From the NCBI RefSeq assembly GCF_000230895.2, contig NC_016604.1:3968001-4032000 (forward strand): a stretch of 64,000 nucleotides of DNA, in the 5' to 3' direction. Made by a program: the position numbers and the translations under genes. This document shows positions 42,876 through 51,749 of this stretch, in pieces (the stretch's first letter is position 1; the number at the start of each line of letters is the position of its first letter). The DNA is from Mycolicibacterium rhodesiae NBB3 (GTDB taxonomy: Bacteria > Actinomycetota > Actinomycetes > Mycobacteriales > Mycobacteriaceae). A model generated the notes under the pieces. That model searched no databases and was not told the DNA's origin. It saw only the letters and a list, made by a program, of their open reading frames with translations.

Positions 42876-43559
42876 TCATCGGGGCATCTTGGCTTCGATC
42901 CTGGCCGCGAGGTCGGTAGCCTTCGTGAACGAAGCTGTCTGCGGCCCGCACGCGATGACGTCGATGATCACGTTCGCCGCAGCTTGAAGGACATGCTGGC
43001 AGGACCGGGTTTGGTCACCGCTGCCGCGCGAGTAGGGCATGGCGAGTCGGTCGTCTGTCGTGGTGAGTTCGCCGCTCTTCCACGCAGGCAACCACTGAGC
43101 GTTCAGCTGAATGTTGACATTGTGGTTGGTGCACTTACCCCAGCGGTCCGCGGAATCCGCGAGGAACAGACGCGGTCCGTCTTCGGTGCGATACGAGACC
43201 ACGGACTGCACCACGAGACTGTCCCAGGTGTCGGTGTCGGGAGTGCGAAGCATCTGCTGGCGAACCGACTTCCAATGGCTCGGGTCGTAAATCGGGGCTT
43301 CGTCGACCTGCCAGACGCCAAGGCAGTTCACGTTGGGCAAGAGGTTACGGTGATCACCCATCGACGTGACGGGGGGATGCGTCCGCATGGAATTGGTACC
43401 CATGATCTCGTCGATGTCGGCGACATCAAGGAGCAGGCCGCCGAGCGCGCTGTCGGACACCATCTGAGGTGCCGACACCTTCGACTCTTCCGCGCATCCG
43501 GTGAGCGTGACGGCCATTGCGAGAGTCGCAATAGCCCAATGGGTTATCTGCCGGTTCAC
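42876..43559 (-). CDS. Sensor-domain (PknH-like) lipoprotein
   Basis: 227 residues from the GTG at 43559. Signal peptide MNRQITHWAIATLAMAVTL ends in lipobox LTGC with Cys22. The extracellular part (DVADIDEIMGTNSM, NCLGVWQVDEAPIYD, CQHVLQAAANVIIDVIACG) resembles the secreted PknH C-terminal/LppH 'sensor domain' of mycobacteria, with paired Cys likely forming disulfides. Role: surface sensing or binding, unknown. A longer start at 43610 would bury the signal peptide and overlap the divergent gene. Confidence 0.85.
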   Translation of the reverse strand: MNRQITHWAIATLAMAVTLTGCAEESKVSAPQMVSDSALGGLLLDVADIDEIMGTNSMRTHPPVTSMGDHRNLLPNVNCLGVWQVDEAPIYDPSHWKSVRQQMLRTPDTDTWDSLVVQSVVSYRTEDGPRLFLADSADRWGKCTNHNVNIQLNAQWLPAWKSGELTTTDDRLAMPYSRGSGDQTRSCQHVLQAAANVIIDVIACGPQTASFTKATDLAARIEAKMPR

Positions 43560-43566
43560 GTCAGGC

Positions 43567-43881
43567 GTGCGTGCCGGCGGCGGCGCAGGCTTCCTGCGCC
43601 CGCAGAACATCGAGCCCGCGGCCCCGGGTCAGGGACAACAGTTCGACGTCGCGCCCGGCCAGGAGAACGCAGATGTCAGCCGCCGCGAATGGCTGGGCCG
43701 GTATGTCGACATGTATCGGGCGGGGATGCTCAAGGGCGGTCTGATTGGACAGATGCCTCAGGAGGATCTCGGTAAACCGTTGCGGGGCACCGCACCTCCG
43801 CCGGGTACAAATATTCCGCCCGGTCTCGTTCAGTTCCAACCTCAGCCGCCGCCGGCCGCGGCCACGCCGCCCCCCGCGTGA
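43567..43881 (+). CDS. Small Pro-rich hypothetical protein
   Basis: 104 residues from a GTG at 43567. The middle (SRREWLGRYVDMYRAGMLKG) looks like real protein sequence, and the end is rich in Pro, Ala and Gln. No domain is recognised. Its start is only seven bases from the divergent lipoprotein start, so the true start of one or both may lie further in. In favour of a real gene: it ends in a bidirectional palindrome shared with the convergent gene at 43930. An upstream GTG at 43501 is antisense to the lipoprotein signal peptide and not favoured. Confidence 0.5.
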   Translation: MRAGGGAGFLRPQNIEPAAPGQGQQFDVAPGQENADVSRREWLGRYVDMYRAGMLKGGLIGQMPQEDLGKPLRGTAPPPGTNIPPGLVQFQPQPPPAAATPPPA

Positions 43882-43930
43882 TTTCGGTGCGCATACGATC
43901 GCTCAGCGGTCGTGCGGGCACCCAAATCAC
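43878..43930. repeat. 53-bp palindromic repeat, copy B (bidirectional terminator-like)
   Basis: GTGATTTCGGTGC and GCACCCAAATCAC form the outer arms. The core from GGTGCGCATACGATCGCT through AGCGGTCGTG is identical to copy A. It sits exactly between the stop codons of convergent genes at 43881 and 43930. Confidence 0.85.
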
Positions 43931-44373
43931 TAAAGGCGTTGCAGCCTGAACGTCCAGAACTGCTGTCCGGGTGGGCCGTTGAAGCAGCCGACGTCGTAGT
44001 TCGACGTGATGGTGCCGGTCAGGCTGACGTCGTCCCACACGTAGGTCTCGTGGGTGGGCATGGCATAGCCGGGAAGGCACTGCAGACCGTCGGACACGTC
44101 GACCTTGAGCGTCCACTGGCCGTTGGCCAGGTAGGCGTTGCCCTGGTAGTAGTTGTAGAACTTCAGCCGGGGGGCCGCGCTGATATACCTGCAATCCGGT
44201 TCTCCGGCGCCGCATCGCGCGACGAACCAAAACCACGATGCCCGCTCGTACCTGTTGGTCTGGAGATCGTAGTTGCCGTAATTCCAGAAGGCCTGGGCCG
44301 GCGGTGCGACCACCGTCGTCAAAGCCATGAGGACAGCGGCGGCCACCGCGGTCAGGACCTTGATGAGTTTCAT
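43930..44373 (-). CDS. Small exported protein, function unknown
   Basis: 147 residues. Sec signal peptide: MKLIK, then a hydrophobic stretch and a likely cut after PPAQA. The mature part is rich in Tyr, Trp and Asn (FWNYGNYDLQTNRYERASWF) with four Cys that may form disulfides. It has the look of the mycobacterial secreted-protein group also seen at 60503 (DVxLxGT-like and Trp/Tyr strands). GGGAG lies just upstream of the start. Confidence 0.8.
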   Translation of the reverse strand: MKLIKVLTAVAAAVLMALTTVVAPPAQAFWNYGNYDLQTNRYERASWFWFVARCGAGEPDCRYISAAPRLKFYNYYQGNAYLANGQWTLKVDVSDGLQCLPGYAMPTHETYVWDDVSLTGTITSNYDVGCFNGPPGQQFWTFRLQRL

Positions 44374-44436
44374 CGCGTGCTCCCAAATCGTTTGCCGGTG
44401 CTCATCAAACCATCTCGTAGCAAATCTCGGTTCGGA

Positions 44437-45804
44437 TCAGTCGATGACGACAGCATCCTTGTGTTCGGTGATGGGCCTGGCCGGCTGCTGCTCGTCGCAG
44501 ATCCGCTGGAGTTTCTCCAGCGTCTCGTCCAATCCCGGACCGAGCGGCTTGCTCGGCGTGAAAGTCGCGGGCAGGTGCTTCATACCCTGGATGACACCGA
44601 TGGTCTCGTAATGCTCGGTGCCCTCGGGATCACAGACATAGTCGGGCATGCGGTCGAGGACTGCGGTCAACATCGTCTTGAACACCGTCCGCGCGACGTT
44701 CGACCCCACACAGCGGTGCACCCCGATGCCGAAGCTGAAGTGCCGGTTGCCCTTCCGGTCCATGATCAGCTCATTGGGCTTCTCGAACACCGCTGGGTCG
44801 CGGTTCGCCATCGCCCACGAAATCCACAGCCGCTCACCTTCTTTGAACCTCGTCCCCTCGACTTCGACGTCGTCGGAGAAGGTGCGGCCGTCGCCCGGCG
44901 CGGGCGTGTAGAAGCGCAGGAACTCCTCGGTGGCCGCGTTGAGAAGGGTGTCGCGTTCGCGGCTGAGCAGTTCGCGCTGGTCCGGGTGCTCGGACAGCCA
45001 TTCCAGCGAGTGCGCGGTGAGCGCGGTGGTGGTGTCGAAGCCGCCGCCGATGATCAAGCCGAGATTGCCGAGGATCTCCAGGTCGGGGGCGGGTTCACCG
45101 TCGATGCGCAGTTGCAGCAGTGCGTTGATGAGGCCGGGCCGCGGATTCTCGCGAACCTCCATCATCGTGGTGATCATGTCGATGCCCATCTGCCGGTTCA
45201 TCTCGGCGACGCGTGCCGCGTCGGGTGAGTGCTCCGGAGTGGATACCGACAGGTGGGCAGGCTCGCTGTACACCGGCCACTTCTTCAGTTCGATGCCCAT
45301 CATCGCCAGTGTGAGCACCGCGGGCACGATGTTGGCGAGGTCGTCGACGAAGTCGATGCGGCCCGACTCGACCTTCTCATCGAGCGCCGCTCGGGTGATC
45401 TCGTCGACGAAGGGCTGCCAGCGTTTGATCGCGGCGGGGGACAGGTACGGGTTCAGCGCACCGCGGTAGGTGCTGTGCTCGGGCTCGTCCATCTCCAGGA
45501 TGCCGCCGCGCACGACGGTCGCGCGCTGCGCCTTCGGGATGGTGATCCCCTGATAGCCGTTGCGTTCTCCGTTGATGTCGTGATCGTTGGACACCGCCGG
45601 ACAGCGCGCCAGCTCGAACACGTGCTTGCTGTCCGCGGCGACCCAATGCCCGTCGTAGACGTCGGTCCAAGCCATCGGGCACTTGGAGTGCATCTCCTCG
45701 GTGATCTTCTCGAACTGCACCCGGTACTCCGGGGTGTGGCGGTCGAAGTGGTACCGGTTCTTTTTCCGCTCGTTGTCGGCGGCGCGGATGTCGTCGACAG
45801 TCAA
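44437..45804 (-). CDS. Cytochrome P450
   Basis: 455 residues. Heme motif FGIGVHRCVG with Cys365; I-helix GGGFDTTT at 253-260; ExxR Glu294-Arg297. Longer than the other P450s here at both ends. Last of a four-gene unit SDR-SDR-ferredoxin-P450, so it may make an alcohol that the SDRs then oxidise. A ferredoxin gene precedes it by 24 bases. Confidence 0.94.
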   Translation of the reverse strand: MTVDDIRAADNERKKNRYHFDRHTPEYRVQFEKITEEMHSKCPMAWTDVYDGHWVAADSKHVFELARCPAVSNDHDINGERNGYQGITIPKAQRATVVRGGILEMDEPEHSTYRGALNPYLSPAAIKRWQPFVDEITRAALDEKVESGRIDFVDDLANIVPAVLTLAMMGIELKKWPVYSEPAHLSVSTPEHSPDAARVAEMNRQMGIDMITTMMEVRENPRPGLINALLQLRIDGEPAPDLEILGNLGLIIGGGFDTTTALTAHSLEWLSEHPDQRELLSRERDTLLNAATEEFLRFYTPAPGDGRTFSDDVEVEGTRFKEGERLWISWAMANRDPAVFEKPNELIMDRKGNRHFSFGIGVHRCVGSNVARTVFKTMLTAVLDRMPDYVCDPEGTEHYETIGVIQGMKHLPATFTPSKPLGPGLDETLEKLQRICDEQQPARPITEHKDAVVID

Positions 45805-45828
45805 AGCCTGTCTCCCTTTAGGTGGTGT

Positions 45829-46023
45829 CTACTCTTCAATCGAGATGGCCTGCTCGGGGCACGACTGCACCGCTTCGCGCACCGCGTCCTCCTGATCGGG
45901 CGGCACCACTTCGTTCACCGGCGAGGCGGTGCCGTCGATATCGCTGAGCTCGAAGGAATCTGGCGCGATCATCGAGCACAGCGTGTGACCCTGGCAGCGT
46001 CCCGAGTCGACGAAAACCTTCAC
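45829..46023 (-). CDS. P450-associated 3Fe-4S-type ferredoxin
   Basis: 64 residues. Cys10, Cys16, Cys55 with Ala20 at the fourth position (CQGHTLCSMIAP ... CPEQAI). His13 sits in the variable position of the cluster motif, which tunes redox potential in this family. Next to a P450 gene in the same direction. Confidence 0.93.
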   Translation of the reverse strand: MKVFVDSGRCQGHTLCSMIAPDSFELSDIDGTASPVNEVVPPDQEDAVREAVQSCPEQAISIEE

Positions 46024-46052
46024 GTTGTCCTCATCTCAGATAATGGCCACAC

Positions 46053-46913
46053 TCAAATGTGGTAGTCGTACCACTTCAGGTAGCCGCCGGCGTCGACGCG
46101 CTGCTGCGTGCCTGTGATGTACCGGGCCTCATCCGAAGCCAGGAACAGCACCATGTTGCTGATGTCCTCGGGTTCGATCCAGGGCACCTTCATCGCCTGC
46201 TGGACGTAGAAGACGGGTTCGGCGTCGGCCTTCGTCGGGTGCTCGAGATCGGGACGGAACGACTTGTACATCGGCTCGCTCTGCAACATCGCCGTGTTGC
46301 AGTTCGTCGGATGAATGACGTTCGCGCGGATGCCGCGCGGCGCGAGTTCGGTGGCGAGGTTGTGGACGTACTGCGACAGCAGGCGCTTCGAGTGGAGGTA
46401 GGCGGCGCCGCCCGGATCGGTGCCAGGATTGTCGTTCTTGCTGACGTCCATCAGTGCGGCGGTGGAGCCGGTGGCGATGATCGAGGCACCTTCGGTGAGA
46501 TGCGGGAGTGCCAGATGGATGGCGTTCAGCGTGCCGATCAGATTGGTGTTGATGACATCCACCCACGCCGCCATGTCTCCCGAGCCCTTCATGCCCGCGA
46601 TTCCGGCCGAGGTGACGACGATGTCGAGCCTGCCCAGCTCCGAAACACCGGCTTCGAGGGCGTGTTTGAGCTGCGTGACGTCAGCTACATCGACCTGTGC
46701 GGTGACGACGCGCTGCCCCGTCTTCTCGACGAATTGCGCTGTCTCCTCGAGCTCCTCGGGGGCGGCCATGGGGTAGCCGATCGTCGGGAAGTCCTGACAC
46801 CGATCGACGGCGATGATGTCGGCGCCCTCTTCGGCGAGCCGAATCGCGTGGCTGCGGCCCTGCCCGCGCGCAGCGCCCGTGACGAACGCGACTTTTCCCT
46901 GTACTCGTCCCAC
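46053..46913 (-). CDS. Mycofactocin-coupled SDR family oxidoreductase
   Basis: 286 residues. TGAARGQGRSHAIRLAEEGADIIAVD is the N-terminus of this group, followed by the characteristic insertion (PTIGYPMAAPEELEET). Catalytic residues: ATGST and YLHSK. Family knowledge: these SDRs hold NAD tightly and hand electrons to mycofactocin, oxidising alcohols. It lies between another SDR and the ferredoxin of the P450 unit. Confidence 0.9.
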   Translation of the reverse strand: MGRVQGKVAFVTGAARGQGRSHAIRLAEEGADIIAVDRCQDFPTIGYPMAAPEELEETAQFVEKTGQRVVTAQVDVADVTQLKHALEAGVSELGRLDIVVTSAGIAGMKGSGDMAAWVDVINTNLIGTLNAIHLALPHLTEGASIIATGSTAALMDVSKNDNPGTDPGGAAYLHSKRLLSQYVHNLATELAPRGIRANVIHPTNCNTAMLQSEPMYKSFRPDLEHPTKADAEPVFYVQQAMKVPWIEPEDISNMVLFLASDEARYITGTQQRVDAGGYLKWYDYHI

Positions 46914-46953
46914 TGAGGTGTCCTTTCGACTGTGCTGATCGGTGCTGATTTGG

Positions 46954-47658
46954 TTACGTGTTCCGGCCGCCGTTGACGCCCAAGATCTGCCCGGTGATGT
47001 ATCCGGCCTCCTCGGAGGCGAGGAAGGCGCAGGCAGCCGCGATGTCCTCGGGCCTGCCGATGCGGCGCACCGGCGTCGAATCGATGCTCTGCTGCACAGT
47101 GAGGTAGCCGCGTTCTTCGGACTTGCGCAGCATCGGGGTGTCGATGAAGCCGGGCGGTACCGCGTTCACGGTGATACCGCTCGGGCCGTACTCCAGGGCG
47201 AGTGACTTCGTGAGTCCGTTGACCGCCGACTTGGCCGCCACGTAGGGCGACATGAACGGCTGTCCCGAATGCGTGCTGGACGACGAGATGTTGACGATTC
47301 GACCCCAGCCGGCGTCGATCATGTCGGGCAGTACCGCCTGGACGCAGTGGAAGACGCCGTTGAGGTTGACGTCGACGACGCGCTGCCACTCCTCGAACGA
47401 GACATCGAGGAAGCGCTTGAACTTCTCCAGCCCTGCGGCGTTCACCAGAACCGTCACCGGACCGAGTTTGGCGCGCACGGCATCGAGGGCGGCGTCCACT
47501 TGTGCACGGTCGGTGACATCCGCGACGTATGAGTGTTCAGCGTCCGACGGATTGAGGTCCAGAATCGCGACATTCATGCCGTCGGCGCGCAGCCGGTGCG
47601 CGACAGCCTGCCCGATGCCGGAGCCGCCTCCGGTCACGACAGCGTTCTTCAACCCCAC
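46954..47658 (-). CDS. Short-chain dehydrogenase/reductase
   Basis: 234 residues. TGGGSGIG, NAAGLEK, NISSSSTHSG and YVAAK, ending GQILGVNGG. First gene of the SDR-SDR-Fd-P450 unit; a palindrome of the shared type lies 40 bases upstream of its start. Probably dehydrogenates a product of the unit's P450. Confidence 0.9.
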   Translation of the reverse strand: MGLKNAVVTGGGSGIGQAVAHRLRADGMNVAILDLNPSDAEHSYVADVTDRAQVDAALDAVRAKLGPVTVLVNAAGLEKFKRFLDVSFEEWQRVVDVNLNGVFHCVQAVLPDMIDAGWGRIVNISSSSTHSGQPFMSPYVAAKSAVNGLTKSLALEYGPSGITVNAVPPGFIDTPMLRKSEERGYLTVQQSIDSTPVRRIGRPEDIAAACAFLASEEAGYITGQILGVNGGRNT

Positions 47659-47697
47659 ACCTGCCGGTCATACATTAAGAATCATCCTTCCGATTAT

Positions 47698-47712
47698 GAG
47701 AACCGTACTCTC
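47698..47712. promoter_or_regulatory. Candidate operator GAGAAC-N3-ACTCTC
   Basis: GAGAAC CGT ACTCTC, followed by GTG, lies in the 270-base gap (47659-47928) between the divergent SDR and aldehyde dehydrogenase genes. One mismatch between arms; context ATGAGAA matches the site at 16622. The remainder of the gap holds partial copies near 47863 but no gene. Confidence 0.45.
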
Positions 47713-47928
47713 GTGAACTGCAATCCCGCAAGACAAGATGAAGGGCTGATTCGCACTGGTGAGACGTTTCGTGGTCGATTGTCGCACCGTTAACTGCAGG
47801 CAGCGGGAGTTCTCGACATTTCCTTGAGTTCTCTTGTCACGAATGTATGATTCGCCGGTGATGAGAATGAAGTTTCCATCACACTGGGGACTCCCGCGCC
47901 CGTATCGGCGCGCGTGCTGAGGAGGATG

Positions 47929-49425
47929 ATGCAGGAAGCGACCACGATCTCGACTGACGAGTCAGCCGTAGACACCGCCGGAGCCGGTGGCGATCGGCGA
48001 CTGCTGATCGACGGCAAGCTACTCGACACGTCGCGGACGTTTCCCACCGTCAACCCCGCCACCGGTGAGGTGCTCGGTTACGCACCGGATGCCACCGTCG
48101 CCGACGCCGAAGCCGCCGTCGCGGCCGCGCGGCGGGCCTTCGACGAGACCGACTGGTCGACGAACACCGAGCTGCGGATCAGCTGCCTCGAGCAGTTCCA
48201 TCAGGCGCTGGTCGACCACCGCGACGAGCTTGCCGCGCTGACCATCGCCGAGGTCGGCGCGACAGAGGCGCTGTGCCAGGGCGCTCAGCTCGACCAGCCG
48301 ATCGCGATCGTCCGCTACTACGCCGACCTGCTCAAGACGTATCCGATGACCGAAGACCTCGGCAACATCGAGAGCCGGGGCATGCAGCACCACCGGTGGG
48401 TGGAGAAGGAGGCGGGCGGCGTCGTCTCCGCGATCATCGCCTACAACTATCCCAACCAGCTGGCGCTGGCCAAGCTCGCGCCCGCACTCGCCGCCGGCTG
48501 CACGGTGGTTCTGAAGTCCGCGCCCGACACTCCGCTGATCACGCTCGCGCTCGGCGAGCTGATCGCCAATCACACCGACATCCCCGCCGGCGTCGTGAAC
48601 GTGCTCAGTGGTGCCGATCCCGAGGTCGGCGCCGCGCTGACCACGAGCCCCGACGTCGACGTGGTCACTTTCACCGGCTCGACGCCGACCGGCCGGCGGA
48701 TCATGTCGGCCGCCAGCGACACCCTCAAGAAGGTGTTCCTGGAACTCGGTGGCAAATCGGCCGCGATCGTGCTGGACGACGCCGACTTCAACACCGCCGC
48801 GCTGTTCTCGGCGTTCAGCATGGTCACCCACGCCGGACAAGGGTGCGCGCTGACGTCGCGGCTGTTGGTGCCCAAGAAGAATCACGACGAGATCGTCGAG
48901 ATGATCAAGAACAACTTCGGGCTGGTGCGCTACGGGAACCCCGCCGATGCCGGAACCTACATGGGTCCGCTGATCAGTGAGAAGCAACGCGACAAGGTCG
49001 ACGGCATGGTCCAGCGTGCCGTCGAGGCGGGCGCCACCCTGGTCACCGGGGGCGAGAAGGTCGATCCGGGCTACTTCTATACGCCAACGCTGCTGACCAA
49101 CGTGGACCCCGACAGCGAGATCGCCCAGGAGGAGGTCTTCGGTCCGGTCCTCGTCGTCATCGCGTACGAAGACGATGACGACGCGGTGCGAATCGCCAAC
49201 AACTCGATCTACGGACTGTCCGGTGCCGTGTTCGGCAGCCAGGACCGCGCGCTCGCGCTGGCCCGTCGCATCCGAACCGGCACCTTCTCCATCAACGGAG
49301 GCAACTACTTCAGCCCCGACAGTCCATTCGGCGGCTACAAACAGTCGGGCATCGGTCGCGAGATGGGCATCGCGGGCCTGGAGGAGTTCCTGGAGTCGAA
49401 GACGTTCGCGACGGTGGTGTCATGA
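47929..49425 (+). CDS. Aldehyde dehydrogenase family protein
   Basis: About 498 residues from the ATG at 47929; AGGAGG (47920-47925) is rather close, so the GTG at 47914 or ATG at 47926 cannot be excluded. AYNYPNQLALAKLAPALAAG, FTGSTPTGRRI, LELGGKSAAIVL (general-base Glu) and HAGQGCALTSRLLV (nucleophile Cys) are present, with PFGGYKQSGIGRE near the end. It oxidises an aldehyde to acid (or CoA ester) with NAD(P). ATGA overlap with the CoA-transferase gene suggests acid formation followed by CoA transfer. Confidence 0.93.
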   Translation: MQEATTISTDESAVDTAGAGGDRRLLIDGKLLDTSRTFPTVNPATGEVLGYAPDATVADAEAAVAAARRAFDETDWSTNTELRISCLEQFHQALVDHRDELAALTIAEVGATEALCQGAQLDQPIAIVRYYADLLKTYPMTEDLGNIESRGMQHHRWVEKEAGGVVSAIIAYNYPNQLALAKLAPALAAGCTVVLKSAPDTPLITLALGELIANHTDIPAGVVNVLSGADPEVGAALTTSPDVDVVTFTGSTPTGRRIMSAASDTLKKVFLELGGKSAAIVLDDADFNTAALFSAFSMVTHAGQGCALTSRLLVPKKNHDEIVEMIKNNFGLVRYGNPADAGTYMGPLISEKQRDKVDGMVQRAVEAGATLVTGGEKVDPGYFYTPTLLTNVDPDSEIAQEEVFGPVLVVIAYEDDDDAVRIANNSIYGLSGAVFGSQDRALALARRIRTGTFSINGGNYFSPDSPFGGYKQSGIGREMGIAGLEEFLESKTFATVVS

Positions 49426-50633
49426 GCGGCGGACCACTTGATGGAATCCGCGTCCTAGAGGTCGCGATGTACGGCTTCGTGCCGTCGGCCGGCGCCGTGC
49501 TGCGCGAATGGGGCGCCGACGTCATCAAGGTCGAGCACGCGGTGACCGGCGATCCGCAGCGCGGGCTGCGCCAGACCGGGCTGTTGCGGGTCGAGGGCGA
49601 CCCCAACCCCAACATCGAACACGCCAACCGGGGCAAGCGCAGCATCGGTCTGGACATGTCGGTGCCCGAGGGCAAAGAGGTGCTGCTGGAGCTGGCCAAG
49701 CGCGCCGACGTGTTCCTCACGAGCTTCCTGCCGGGACACCGACAAAAGTTCGGCATCGACGTCGAGGACATTCGTGCCGTCAACCCCGAGATCATCTACG
49801 CCAGGGGCAGTGCGCTGGGACCCCGAGGCGAAGAGTCGGTCAAGGGCGGCTACGACATGACGGCGTTCTGGTGCCGCGCGGGTACGGCGGCCACCATCAC
49901 CCCGCCGGGCACACCGGGCATGGTCGGTCCGCCCGGACCCGCCTACGGCGACACCATTTCGGGCACCAACCTCGCGGGCGGGATCGCCGCCGCGCTGCTG
50001 AAGCGGGAGCGCACCGGTGAGCCATCGGTGGTCGACGTATCGCTGCTGGGCAGCGGGCTGTGGTCGCTCGGACACACGGTGGCCCTGACCAAGCACCTCG
50101 GTCAGCGCATGGAGGCCTTCCCGCCAGGGACGCAGGGTTCGCCCTTCAACCCGCTGGTGGGCCTGTATCCGACGGCCGACGATCGCTACATCTCCTTCGT
50201 GATGATGCAGCCCACCAAGTTCTGGGCGGATGTCTGTCAGCACATGGACCTCGACGAACTCGCCGACGATCCGCGCTTCGCGACCGCCGAGTCGATCGCG
50301 GAGAACACCGCGGCGGCCAACGAGATCCTCAGCGAAGCGATGCAGAAGCGGACACTGCCCGAGTGGAGCGAACGCTTCGCAACGCTGCTCGGCCCGTGGG
50401 CGCCGGTGCAGGACACCCTGCAGGCGGTGGAGGACGCGCAGATCCGCGCCAACGATTACCTGGTGACAGCCGGTGAACTCGAATTGGTTGCGAATCCGGT
50501 GCAGTTCGATGTGAGTCCGCCCCAAACCGGCCCCGCTCCGGGATTCGCGGAGCAAACTGACGAAGTCTTGCTGGAACTCGGATTGGACTGGGATCGGATC
50601 ATCGAGCTGAAGACGGCCGGCGCCGTCACCTAA
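49422..50633 (+). CDS. CaiB/BaiF family (class III) CoA-transferase
   Basis: 403 residues. LDGIRVLEVAMYGFVPSAGAVLREWGADVIKVE is the family start; GGYDMTAFW holds the likely catalytic Asp; SLLGSGLWSLGH and a late FAEQTDEVLLELGLDWDRI complete the fold. It moves CoA between organic acids. Coupled to the aldehyde dehydrogenase by a four-base overlap and 290 bases before the mce operon. Confidence 0.93.
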   Translation: MSGGPLDGIRVLEVAMYGFVPSAGAVLREWGADVIKVEHAVTGDPQRGLRQTGLLRVEGDPNPNIEHANRGKRSIGLDMSVPEGKEVLLELAKRADVFLTSFLPGHRQKFGIDVEDIRAVNPEIIYARGSALGPRGEESVKGGYDMTAFWCRAGTAATITPPGTPGMVGPPGPAYGDTISGTNLAGGIAAALLKRERTGEPSVVDVSLLGSGLWSLGHTVALTKHLGQRMEAFPPGTQGSPFNPLVGLYPTADDRYISFVMMQPTKFWADVCQHMDLDELADDPRFATAESIAENTAAANEILSEAMQKRTLPEWSERFATLLGPWAPVQDTLQAVEDAQIRANDYLVTAGELELVANPVQFDVSPPQTGPAPGFAEQTDEVLLELGLDWDRIIELKTAGAVT

Positions 50634-50705
50634 TAACGAGAAAGGCCAGGGAAACAGCCCACATGTCCGACGTCACGTCGATCGGCACCCAGGTGCCGCG
50701 CAGCC

Positions 50706-50720
50706 GGGGGATAACCCCCC
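50706..50720. other. GC hairpin in the mce upstream region
   Basis: GGGGG ATAA CCCCCC can form a compact stem with a four-base loop 73 bases after the CoA-transferase stop. No U-tract. A terminator for the upstream operon or a leader hairpin; the surrounding 290-base gap (50634-50923) contains no gene that I can support. Confidence 0.4.
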
Positions 50721-50766
50721 AAATTCGCGGTTCCCGCACGGGAATCGGCGTGATCGGCTATGAAGG

Positions 50767-50817
50767 TGTCGGATTCGCCGAGGGGCTGCGGGGGCTACGA
50801 ACTCACCGAATCCGACA
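50767..50817. promoter_or_regulatory. 11-bp perfect inverted repeat upstream of mce operon
   Basis: TGTCGGATTCG (50767-50777) and CGAATCCGACA (50807-50817) are perfect inverted copies 29 bases apart, 107 bases before yrbEA. They could be two sites of a repressor that loops DNA or one long hairpin in the leader RNA. Confidence 0.5.
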
Positions 50818-50923
50818 TCGCTACTGTCGCCGGGGGGATCTGCGCGGAGCACAGATCAACTTGGTGCACAATGTCTTTCGGTCGGCGGGGTGTCGGCAGT
50901 GAACATCCTGGGAGGAGCCACCT

Positions 50924-51736
50924 ATGGCGCGGAGTAGCGGGCCGGAGCGGTGGTCGCCCGGGTTGCCGCAGCTGAGTAGCTTCTCGGGTCCGATGCAGGC
51001 TGTCGGCGGTCTTTTCGCCATGTCGGCCGACGCGGTGCGGTTCGTGTTCCGCCGGCCGTTTCAGTGGCGTGAGTTCCTCGAGCAGTGCTGGTTCATCGCA
51101 CGGGTCGCGCTGGCGCCCACGTTGCTCGTCGCGATTCCGTTCACGGTGCTGGTCAGCTTCACGCTGAACATTCTGCTGCGTGAGTTGGGTGCGGCAGACC
51201 TCTCGGGTGCGGGTGCGGCGTTCGGTGCGGTGACTCAGATCGGTCCGCTCGTGACGGTGTTGATCGTGGCGGGGGCGGGATCGACGGCGATCTGCGCCGA
51301 TCTGGGGTCACGAACCATCCGCGAGGAGATCGAGGCGATGGAGGTGCTGGGCATCAACCCGGTGCAGCGGTTGGTGACACCGCGGATGTTGGCCGCGGGT
51401 CTGGTCGCATTGCTGCTCAACAGCTTTGTGGTGGTCATCGGGATCCTGGGTGGATATTCGTTCTCCGTGTTCATCCAGGATGTGAATCCTGGTGCGTTCG
51501 CCGCGGGTATCACGCTGCTGACCGGGGTGCCCGAGGTCATCATCTCGTGTGTGAAGGCTCTGCTGTTCGGTCTGATCGCGGGTCTGGTCGCCTGTTATCG
51601 GGGGTTGAGTATCACCGGCGGTGGCGCCAAGGCGGTGGGTAACGCGGTCAACGAAACGGTCGTGTACGCGTTCATGGCGCTGTTCGTGATCAACGTGCTC
51701 GTGACCGCCATCGGCATCCGGATGACGACGGGGTAG
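50924..51736 (+). CDS. yrbEA: YrbE/MlaE-family ABC permease A of the Mce system
   Basis: 270 residues, ATG with GGGAGGAG upstream. Five or so membrane spans and the MlaE-family core (IGPLVTVLIVAGAGSTAICADLGSRTIREEIEAMEVLGINP), which contains the conserved EExxAM(E)VLGxxP coupling-helix pattern. With YrbEB it forms the inner-membrane permease that receives lipid from the Mce needle. First gene of an eight-gene operon. Confidence 0.96.
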   Translation: MARSSGPERWSPGLPQLSSFSGPMQAVGGLFAMSADAVRFVFRRPFQWREFLEQCWFIARVALAPTLLVAIPFTVLVSFTLNILLRELGAADLSGAGAAFGAVTQIGPLVTVLIVAGAGSTAICADLGSRTIREEIEAMEVLGINPVQRLVTPRMLAAGLVALLLNSFVVVIGILGGYSFSVFIQDVNPGAFAAGITLLTGVPEVIISCVKALLFGLIAGLVACYRGLSITGGGAKAVGNAVNETVVYAFMALFVINVLVTAIGIRMTTG

Positions 51737-51749
51737 GCGGGGTTCTTTT

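Noticed and set aside
50663..50902. Open frame of 79 codons before yrbEA
   Set aside because: Arg/Gly-rich sequence without family character; it covers the hairpin and inverted repeat of the mce leader, which explain the region better.
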